From Euptelea pleiosperma (taxonomy: Eukaryota > Streptophyta > Magnoliopsida > Ranunculales > Eupteleaceae), in NCBI GenBank assembly GCA_035048495.1, contig CM068546.1, positions 31,576,674 through 31,640,673 of the forward strand: 64,000 bases of DNA. The letters are read 5' to 3'. Shown one piece after another: positions 56,518-64,000 of the stretch. Made by a program: the position numbers and the translations under genes. Under the pieces are notes generated by a model. That model was not told the origin of the DNA. It did no database searches and worked only from the letters and a program-made list of their open reading frames with translations. Position 1 is the stretch's first letter, and the number at the start of each line of letters is the position of its first letter.

Positions 56518-57230
56518 TGGAAAATTGCAGAAAAGAAAACCAACTTTAATTCATTTACAAAAAAGAATACAAGTTTTCGCAAATCCCAAAAAAGAAAACA
56601 AAACGCTCTTTAAAAGGGCGTTTCATGACGTGGCACATGTTTATTAAAAAAACGCTCTTTAAAAGGGCGTTTTTTCTGAAAAACGCTCTTTTAAAGGGCG
56701 TTTTTCAGTAATAAACGCCTTTTTGAAAAACGTCTGTCAGTGTCGGTCCGACATCTGACAACCTGACAGACGTTATTTTAAAGGGCGTGTGTCAGTAGAA
56801 AACGCCTTTTTAAAGGACGTTTTTTACTGACAAACGCCCTTTTAAAGGGCGTTTTTTGATACCCCAAATTTTACGCCCATTTTGGCGTACCCAGAAGATG
56901 AATCAATGGCTGATTTTTGGTGAGGATGATCTCTACGGTGAGGAGATCATCCTCACAAAAATTCAGATCATTCCGATAGATTGGTTTAGAAGTTGAGGAA
57001 TTATGGGACGTTTTTTTTAAATTTCTCAAGAATAAACGCCCTTTAAAAGGGCGTTTGTCAGACGTGTCAGCCATCAGTCATTCGTTAGTCAGTCGACGAC
57101 TGATTGGACTGACAGCAGACGAAACGCCCTTTGTTCAAAGGGCGTTTCGTTTTCTTTTTTGGGATTTGCGAAAAGTTGTATTCTTTTTTGTAAATAAATT
57201 AAAGTTTATTTTCTTTTCTGCAATTTTCCG
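56518..57230. mobile_element. MULE-type MITE with palindrome array
   Basis: 713 bp with inverted arms of about 95 bp (TGGAAAATTGCAGAAAAGAA at left, its inverse at right) and a perfect 9-bp duplication TATTAAATA (56509-56517 and 57231-57239). Its left target copy overlaps the right target copy of the neighbouring MITE. The interior is an array of AACGCCCTTTAAAAGGGCGTT-type palindromes plus a segment related to the MITE at 22,164 (56,880-57,010). Confidence 0.9.
56604..57150. repeat. Array of CGCCCTTTAAAAGGGCG palindromes
   Basis: At least six short palindromes of AAACGCCCTTTAAAAGGGCG type (about 56,605, 56,651, 56,680, 56,832, 57,034 and 57,121). There are also degenerate ones and a separate AACGTCTGTCAGTG/CTGACAGACGTT pair. 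Spacing is irregular. Each could fold as a small hairpin of up to 11 bp. Confidence 0.85.
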
Positions 57231-57239
57231 TATTAAATA

Positions 57240-58267
57240 TTAATAAGGGACATTGATCTCAACAAAAAAAAAAAAAAAAAAGGGTCCTTACCAGCAAAAA
57301 AGAAATAAAAAAAAAGGAAGAAAGAAATAGGCATATATATATGGTAGTACCGAACATCAACGTTTGATGTTCTCCCGCTAAAAAATGCTCAAATTTGGTT
57401 GTTTCCCCCCTTTTTTGTGAAAAAAAATAGACGAAAATAATACAAATATCTTAAATTTTCAAACAAAAACAAAATTTCGTTAAAATAAAGTGATTTCGCG
57501 CGAAATTTTGCAAAACTAACATGTTAGTTGATTTCACTTTTGGTTTATTGGGCAAGGGAATATTTTCGTGAAGGATACAAAAGTTTTGATTAATTCGCGA
57601 TAAACGGGAGTAAAACTGTATGTCATGATACTTTTAAAATCAATTATTTTCCGATAATTCCAAGTAATTTCGGTGTTCTCGATAACTAACGCATTTGATA
57701 TAATATCCCGGGTATATCCCGATACCCGATAATTATTTTTAAGAGTTTATAAGAAAATTTAAATTAGTAGCCTTAACTCTTAAGTATTTGTAATATAAAA
57801 TAACATTTGCTTATAAAAAAAATAATAATAAAAAAATAATATTTTTCTGGTAAATTTTTTAAGTGAACATGCCAATATTCCTTGTCATTGTTCAGATCTT
57901 AATCGCTGTCTATTCCTCCTTGAAATTACCCCGTAACCTTCTCGTGGTAGATTTGTTGACTTTAGCCTCCTTGACGTTGACTTTTGTTATTTTAAGAAGA
58001 TTATCTACAGTATGGAAGAAAAGCATCATCCATGTCTATATTATTCACATCCAACGCTTCAACTGGGTTTGGATCTGATGATCGTGACACATTGATCTAT
58101 TGTGTTATTTTGGACGGTCAAAAATATGAAAGAATCATCTGATCGGGCTTTTGTGCCCAATGGATCTTTTTAGTGGGCCCTTTGAATGCTGGGTCCAAAT
58201 CAGCTTCACACGTTTTTATAGTCTTTCATTCCTTGCTATCAAAACCAGGGTGGATCAAATAAAGTAT
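57240..58267. other. AT-rich intergenic sequence, no gene recognised
   Basis: Contains A-rich runs, a GATTTCGCGCGAAATTTT palindromic word (57,491) and a CCCGGGTATATCCCGATACC stretch (57,705) that looks like remains of a MITE or LTR. A 71-codon open frame (57863-58078) is hydrophobic and matches nothing known. Confidence 0.3.
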
Positions 58268-58276
58268 CGCTCTAAT

Positions 58277-58454
58277 GAGTAAAACTTCTATCACACGAAA
58301 TTGTAAATCATACAATCACAAGCCAATGAGTTCTCGGCACGTACACAAGTGCTTTTGCAACGTACGCATTGCTTTGCTTTTTAGGTGTACGTGCCGAGAA
58401 CTCATTGGCTGTGTTTGTGTGATTTGCAATCCGATTGTGACAGAAGTTTTACTC
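58277..58454. mobile_element. Hairpin MULE-like MITE, GAGTAAAAC ends (copy 3)
   Basis: 178 bp with ends GAGTAAAAC and GTTTTACTC. Flanking 9-mers CGCTCTAAT (58268-58276) and CGCGCTAAT (58455-58463) match at 8 of 9. Nearly the same hairpin as 44,482-44,659, including CTCGGCACGTACACAAG and GTGTACGTGCCGAG. Confidence 0.9.
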
Positions 58455-58605
58455 CGCGCTAATGGCTCCATACCATCCAAACCATGCACGTGGCCCCCTA
58501 ATCCATTGACGATTGATCTTCACCGTCAAATATACCGCCCATCTCTTAGACAAAGCAAAGAGATGTTAAAAATTCAGGACCCCACCTAATCAGACTAGTT
58601 TCTCG

Positions 58606-58803
58606 GGTCTAACCATGGTTCCGTTCGGGATCGGGAGCGGAGCCCAGCGATCCAATCCAAACCACCTTCGTCTCGCTTTGAGATCACTGTTTGATTGTTT
58701 CACAAAGAAGTCTCACTTTGACTCCAGCGAGTCGCACCGATCCCGTTCTGGTCGCACCGATCTGGCCTCCGATCCCGAGAGTTCGAACCATGGTTCTAAC
58801 CCA
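58606..58803. mobile_element. Possible hAT-like MITE, about 200 bp
   Basis: The left arm GGGTCTAACCATGGTTCCGT and TCGGGATCGGGAGCGGAGC pair with the inverse of GCCTCCGATCCCGAGAG and GAACCATGGTTCTAACCC on the right. GC-rich interior with GTCGCACCGATC twice. No target duplication is assigned. Confidence 0.5.
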
Positions 58804-58849
58804 ATCAAAGAAGTAGCTGTGGAAATCGAACGACTATGATGAATGAACT

Positions 58850-59089
58850 GTTGGCCCCATACAGGCTATATAAGGCACAGGGAACACCATCTTCAATGTT
58901 CCTGAATAGTACCATATAAGGATTGCCATCTAAAGTTAATTGACTAAAATACCCATTATCTCATCCCAACTTCCAAGGGTACTTTTGGTCATATAATCGT
59001 ATATACCTTTCATTTCTCTCCGTCCCCGGTCCACGGCTGTTTTCGTCTGCAAAGAGAGGAAGAGAGAAGGTTAGGGGAGAGAGAGAGAG
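58850..59089 (+). promoter_or_regulatory. LIFEGUARD gene promoter and leader
   Basis: Two TATA-like boxes: CTATATAAGGC (58,867-58,877) and GTATATACC (58,999-59,007). The second fits a start about 30 bases downstream. The leader is GA-rich (GAGAGAGGAAGAGAGAAGG, then GAGAGAGAGAGAG) up to ATG 59,090. Confidence 0.5.
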
Positions 59090-61666
59090 ATGCAGGGATT
59101 CACGAGCGTGAGTAAAGGAGACTTAGAGGAGGGGACGTTCTACCCAGGTCTCAGCTATGGAGAGAACGAGCTCCGATGGGGTTTCATACGGAAGGTCTAC
59201 GGGATCCTGGCTGCTCAGATCCTCCTCACCACGATCGTCTCCTCCGCGACAGTCTTGTACTCTCCCCTCAACGATCTTCTCAGGGGAAGCTCTGGCCTCT
59301 TGTTGCTCTTTGCGATCATGCCCTTGTTTCGTACGTCTTCGATTTCTCAATCTCCATCTCTCACGCTTCTTTTTCTTTTTTCTAGAAGAATTCGTTGTTG
59401 GGGGTTTAATGTTTTGTGGATTCTTGTCTTCTTGTCTTCTTGTTTTGATCAATGGGTTGTTTTCATTTTGTTAATATGTATGAATTTGGGTTGGTGGGTT
59501 TGTTTTTGTTGGATTGAATTTGACCTAGGGTTTGCTTTCTCTTGATTTTAGCAGAAAATTTGTTTTCGGGTTTAAATGTCTAAATGTTTAGCAGAAAATA
59601 TGTATGAATTAGGGTTTGTTGTGTTTTTTTTTTCTTTTTGGTTCTATTTTGCATTTTTTGACAATGGGCGATTTGATTCTATTTTGCATTTGTTTTTAAA
59701 TTTTGTGTGTTTGTAAACGAACTGTTAGATGTAATATTGCTTATAAATTTTTTTTTTTTATAAATTCTCAGTCCCTTAGAAATGAAGGGTGAATTAAGAT
59801 TGAATCATTTTTTTCTTATTTATTTATTTTTTTTTATTTGAGTTATTTTCTATATGTAATCTTTTGTTTTTAAATTGGATTTTTATACTCGTTTATCAGC
59901 TGTTTGCCATTCTGTTCAATGTAATTGTGTAACGATTCACAAAGAAACCAGCATTTCCTTGCGTCAAGGAAAAAAACCCCAAGATTTTGCGATTATTCGG
60001 AAAACAAGGCTATTTATTGTTATATTAGAAGATTTACTTGGCAGGGGGATGAAAAAAACCAGAAAGTAATCATTTTCCACCTCGATGCTCCATATTAACA
60101 GAGGATCCACTGGAAAATTTTCTGGAAAATCGTTTGTTTTTTTCTTCCTGCAGATATGATTTTTGTGTGTTTTGGAATTGTTGGCTTTGAATTTTGGTGG
60201 GATTCATTCAAGAATAACAATGTGACAATTGAAGAATCCTTCTTGATACTGTCCATTAACTCATTACACACACATAGCTCACCAATTTATTGGTTCCAAA
60301 CCAATCTCTTCGTTGGACATCAATTTTATGATTTGTATAAGGCATGTTAAAATTGCATAGTAATTTACGATGTTTGTTCAGTTTTGTGAGTGTTTACTTT
60401 CTTAGCTTGTGGTTCTAACTTGGTAGAATGAGTAGTGCTGAGGGGATTTGCCCTGTTCCCACATGCGCAAGGACCTGACTGTTTGTGCTGCCACGTAATG
60501 CCTTTGGATTCCTTTGGTGACTGCAACGAACCCGTAAAACTTATTGTCCCGTCATGGTCATTTTTCCATGTAGGTGACAACCATTGCATCCTAAGGTTGA
60601 CGTGGCATCAGAGAAGCTTGGAACTGGTCGGGTTTCCATAGCGTTGTTCTGTTAGAATAGGAACTGAGTTACCATCCTTGCCTGTTTTGTGGGGATCCAT
60701 AGCATTATTCTGGTAGAATAGGGATTGATTTACTATCCTTTTATGTTTTGTGGAGAATTGGTCCACCTCTTGTTGATCATTGCCTTCAATTTTAATTTAT
60801 ATACACCATCAGTGCTAGGAAGACCGGTTGTCGATTTGTAATGGTGATATAATTAATTATTAATTTATTAGTGGTATGGCCATGTCGTTCATCCATTTGA
60901 CATTGCTTATATATATTGGCAGTTATGTATTTCTGACAAACCTCGTACTCTGTCCAGTGATGTGGCCCTTGTATGTTTATCAGCAGAAGCATCCATTGAA
61001 CTTCGTATTCCTTGGGCTCTTCACGGCATGCCTGAGCGTCACTGTTGGTGTTGCCTGTGCAAATACAGAAGGTCGGTATCTTTTTCCTTTTCTACACCAA
61101 TTGATGATGTTTTTAGCTGTTACATTGCTACCACAATAATTCTTAATGGCATTGATCTGACCCTTGTGCGATGGATATTTGCAGGAAGAATTGTACTCGA
61201 AGCATTGATTTTAACATCAGCTGTGGTTTTTGCCCTGACTGGATACACTTTCTGGGCTGCAAAGAGGGGCAAGGACTTCAGTTATCTTGGACCAATCTTG
61301 TTTACCAGTCTCATCGTCCTCATCCTAACCGGTTTTATCCAGGTCAAGTATCTCATTTTCTTTACATTCAAAACTCGCACAAATGCACACACATACATAT
61401 ACGTAGTACATTGTACTCTTTCTAACCTGGCACCATTGTGTTCTATGAAGCAGATGTTCTTCCCGCTTGGCCCCACATCAGTTGCCATCTACGGTGGGCT
61501 CGGTGCTATGATTTTCTCGGCATATCTTGTTTACGACACGGACCACTTGATAAAGCGCTTCACGTATGACGAATACATTTGGGCATCTGCTGTTCTCTAT
61601 CTAGACATTCTCAACTTGTTCCTCTCCATCTTGCGGGTGTTGAGGGGCATGCAGTCCGATGGGTAG
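59090..61666 (+). CDS. LFG: LIFEGUARD / Bax inhibitor-1-like membrane protein
   Basis: Four exons: 59090-59330, 60958-61071, 61185-61342 and 61454-61666. GT-AG borders and matching phases give 241 aa, the usual LFG length. It begins MQGFTSVSKGDLEEGTFYPG, followed by ELRWGFIRKVYGILAAQILL. About seven membrane spans follow, with MWPLYVYQQKHPLN, ALTGYTFWAAKRGKDFSYLG and the family C-terminus VYDTDHLIKR...YDEYIWASAVLYLDILNLFL. Conserved Asp residues at 199 and 222 correspond to the acidic pair that senses pH and calcium in bacterial relatives. Plant LFG proteins are ER or Golgi membrane proteins that dampen cell death and influence fungal and stress responses. Intron 1 is 1.6 kb and appears free of transposons. 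The exon 2 donor GTCGGT is unusual beyond GT. Confidence 0.95.
59331..60957 (+). other. LFG intron 1
   Basis: T-rich intron with no recognised transposon. A repeated unit (GTTCTGTTAGAATAGGAACT near 60,645 and ATTCTGGTAGAATAGGGATT near 60,707) shows a local duplication of about 60 bp. Confidence 0.4.
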
Positions 61667-62280
61667 AGGTCACACCCAACCCCGGGTTCATATCAGATAT
61701 ATAGGTAATCTCCCGCGTTATTGTGTGATTAAAATGGCAGAAAATCATCGTTGCCATCGTTTACATGCTTTACTTTTAAACAAAGTCGGACCAGCTAAAT
61801 CAGCCATCATCAACCGCTCAGTACAGCCTTCAATTTACGTCGACTGTGTATTTGAATCTGATGTTGACAGAACGTATTATGGAAGAATTTCTATTTGCTT
61901 GTGGTGGTGGGTGTGTTGCTTCATACAAATTCCGGTATAACTACAACGACGACAAAGAGTCTGTTGTGCATTTTGATCCCCCACCTAACAACCAAAATGG
62001 AAGTGTATCAATTCTTGGACATTAGCCAAGAAAATTTGGAGAACTTGTCAGGACGGTAGATTAACAGAAATGGAAGTCCACAAGTGATGTTTCTTCCACG
62101 CTGCTATGGGAGCCATGGAACTGAAATCACCTGATCTCGTGTATAGCCCCATGGTCTTGCGTGGTGTGGATTCCAGTCGCTGACACTGGTAAAGTGGTCC
62201 CACCTCAACCGTGTTGTCTATCAAAATAGAAAGAGGAAAAGTATTAACTGTGGATCAATGCGTGATATGAACCTCCACCT
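61667..62280 (+). other. LFG 3'UTR and intergenic sequence
   Basis: No AATAAA is obvious in the first 250 bases. An open frame of 93 codons (61659-61940) overlaps the LFG stop in another frame and looks like chance. Confidence 0.35.
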
Positions 62281-62284
62281 AACA

Positions 62285-62475
62285 CATAACATGGCAGCTC
62301 AGATGGTTGGTGTGTATCCACCTCTTTCGGGTCGTGGGTCAAACCCACGCAGGCAGGTTTCCTCATTTGAGCGGTTGTGCCTCGAGTAGAAAACCCCGTC
62401 ACTGGCAATGACCGGGTCCAGGCTTGGCCTGGCGTCTTCCGTGGGGCTCTTCCACTATGATGACCAAAAAAAAAA
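62285..62475 (+). mobile_element. tRNA-derived SINE
   Basis: The head GGCAGCTCAGATGGTTGG is an A-box-like sequence and GGGTCAAACCC (62,338) a B-box-like one, spaced as in tRNA-derived SINEs. The body is GC-rich with GGGTCCAGGCTTGGCCTGG, and the element ends in a run of A (62,465-62,475). It is likely silent. Confidence 0.65.
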
Positions 62476-62524
62476 CTTGAGAACTATAATTATTGGGTAG
62501 CCAAGGAGTGGAACTTTGCTGTTG

Positions 62525-62935
62525 GACCACAGTATAAGCCACGTGGCATATTCTTAGAGATCACTATGGATGTTCGGCCCAACCCTAGGTGGACTTACAG
62601 ACCAAAAATGAACCTGATGAGTGATTTTAATTTTCATGGGTTGGGTTTTAACTATGGAAATTTGAGCCACGTGGCAGACTTTTAGGGACCAATGACCCTA
62701 TGATGTTTGGCCCATCACTAGGTGGATCTACATACCAAAATTCAGCCTGATTAGTGATTTCAAACCTTTGGATGTTTTTATCCCAAATAATGCTCAAACT
62801 ACACGGTCAAAAATCAACCCATGCAAAAGACTCCAATGCAATGCTTTGGAATAGCTAATTAGACTAATTTTGGGTGTGTAGGTCCACCTAAGGTTGAGCC
62901 AAACATCCATACGGTCATAGATATTTGAGAAATTT
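62525..62935. mobile_element. Family A MITE with doubled left arm
   Basis: TAAGCCACGTGGCATATTCTT (62,534) and GAGCCACGTGGCAGACTTTT (62,663) are two left arms in tandem. The right arm TAGGTCCACCTAAGG...ACATCCATACGGTCAT closes it at about 62,925. Confidence 0.6.
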
Positions 62936-63084
62936 TTGAAGTGGCGGGATTTTAGAAGCACTCATCATGCCGCCAATGATCACGTGCCACGTATACCCAT
63001 GGTTTAAGCTTTACTTTTAAAAGCGTATGGTTCAGAGTCAAAGGGGATGCTTGTACTGGTTCGGAGTCAATGTGGATGCTTGTT

Positions 63085-63305
63085 TGGACAAGAGTAAAAC
63101 TTTGATGACCAGGTCCCTGCGACCGTACAAAGTCCACGTGCTGAGGACTGCAGCAATGTCAACTCCTTAGATGACAGGGCCAATCATCAAAGTTTTACTC
63201 GCCAAGGCTCTAAGTAGGCAAGGAACTGGAAGAATATGACAGGGCCCAGTCATCAAAGTTTTACTCGACAAGGCTCTAGGTAGGAAAGGAACTGGAATAA
63301 TCACA
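63085..63305. repeat. GAGTAAAAC-ended hairpin with tandem right end
   Basis: GAGTAAAACTTTGATGACC (63,091) pairs with TCATCAAAGTTTTACTC (63,186-63,202). A unit of about 65 bp (CATCAAAGTTTTACTCG... to ...GGAACTGGAA) is then repeated directly at 63,250-63,295. Related by its ends to the hairpin MITEs, but no target duplication. Confidence 0.6.
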
Positions 63306-63955
63306 TGCGCCATTGTAGGGGCTATCTTTTGGGAGCAGCAGCAAAATAGAAAATTTACAGCCCAAAAGAAGCAGCAGAGTCCGACTCAGCAATAGTGTAT
63401 CGAAGAGAACCATCGGTGTTAGAATGTGAGTATCGTGCGGCTTAGGATTCCTTCTGCATGCATCGATGTACCAACTCGAGAAAAAATCTATGCTTTCTAG
63501 ACTATAAGCCAGCTTGTGATGATATTTGGAAAATCTCAGTCTTACATCATTGACAATAATTGCTTGGATTATATTTTATGAGGTTGAAAATGGTTTTGAA
63601 ATTAATCTTCTATTTCTTTCAAGTCGTAGGAAAGTTTCAGCCTGAAGGGCGCCTTTGGAGCCTTTGGAAGATGATTTTAGACTTTAGAGTGGCAAATCTG
63701 AAAACTATAGCAACTCAAGGCACAGTTAGAAAAGAAAAAGATGAAGTTGGAAAAGTCATATTTGCTCAAGGGGTTAGATGAAAGGAAGGCAAAAGTTGAA
63801 AAAAAAATACTGTCCACTTGGATAATTTCCTTAATAATATAGATAATATAAGTACACATTTGCCTACCAAACATAATGTAAATATACACTTGCCTCCCTA
63901 AAATATATAGGGATTACTTCATGTGGACTTAATTACTTCAATTTACGTCAATGGG
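63306..63955. other. Unassigned intergenic sequence
   Basis: A short plus-strand frame at 63560-63781 has no recognisable family. Nothing else is seen. Confidence 0.3.
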
Positions 63956-63956
63956 T

Positions 63957-63986
<30 letters not shown>
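63957..63986. repeat. 30-base G homopolymer
   Basis: An uninterrupted run of 30 G, with GGGT before and TGGGG after. This may be a real G-quadruplex-forming tract or an assembly or sequencing artefact near a contig end. Confidence 0.85.
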
Positions 63987-63987
<1 letters not shown>

Positions 63988-64000
63988 GGGGAAAGCTAGT

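Noticed and set aside
56604..57150. CRISPR-like array
   Set aside because: Units are palindromes with irregular spacing inside a transposon in a plant genome; there are no spacers or cas genes.
57863..58078. Hydrophobic 71-codon open frame resembling a small membrane protein
   Set aside because: No acceptable flanking signals, AT-rich surroundings and no family pattern.
58275..58589. 104-codon open frame
   Set aside because: It runs through the hairpin MITE at 58,277-58,454, so it is transposon sequence read by chance.
61659..61940. 93-codon frame overlapping the LFG stop codon
   Set aside because: Out of frame with LFG and without any family pattern; probably 3'UTR.
62285..62400. tRNA gene (A and B box-like words)
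   Set aside because: No cloverleaf can be formed, and an A tail follows, so it is a SINE.

Overview
The window is plant nuclear DNA, from a flowering plant with a large, transposon-rich genome. The evidence is split genes with canonical GT-AG introns, plant-type gene families, Copia, Gypsy and LINE remnants, and dozens of small inverted-repeat transposons. I cannot name the species.

Four genes can be read exon by exon. (1) A nuclear gene for a mitochondrial Tim44-like/mL45-type protein lies on the minus strand (5,948-21,726). Six exons are visible and the C-terminal half is missing. (2) GRXS15, the mitochondrial monothiol glutaredoxin, lies on the minus strand (CDS 25,749-31,225). It has a separate 5'UTR exon and a promoter near 36,390. 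(3) A vacuolar-type Na+/H+ exchanger (NHX) lies on the plus strand (45,881-54,742; 14 exons, 540 aa). (4) A LIFEGUARD/Bax-inhibitor-1-like membrane protein lies on the plus strand (59,090-61,666; 4 exons, 241 aa). A lone terminal exon of an unknown plus-strand gene lies at 546-686. These genes share no obvious pathway.

Layout. 1-5,700: a tandem TRIM retrotransposon, a broken Copia, two hAT-like copies, and a Gypsy remnant split by a LINE. 5,948-21,726: the Tim44-like gene. Its intron 5 holds a three-level nest: an hAT-like element, inside it a Mutator-like element (MULE), and inside that a young Copia. The MULE carries fragments of two host genes, a B-box zinc-finger gene and a tetraspanin gene, so it is a Pack-MULE. 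22,086-25,350: nested hAT and MULE MITEs and a LINE remnant cut by two MITEs. 25,749-36,400: GRXS15, whose introns hold an old Copia with perfect target duplications, a SINE-like element, LINE pieces and an hAT MITE. 36,500-45,600: gene-free, built almost entirely of related inverted-repeat MITEs and nested insertions. 45,600-54,800: NHX. 55,000-58,800: a LINE end, two abutting MULE MITEs (one carrying an array of short palindromes), and a hairpin MITE. 59,000-61,700: the LIFEGUARD gene. 61,700-64,000: a SINE, MITEs and a 30-base G run.

Many element boundaries rest on target-site duplications read directly from the sequence (5 bp Copia, 8 bp hAT, 9 bp MULE). Family names of proteins come from remembered family patterns, not from a search.
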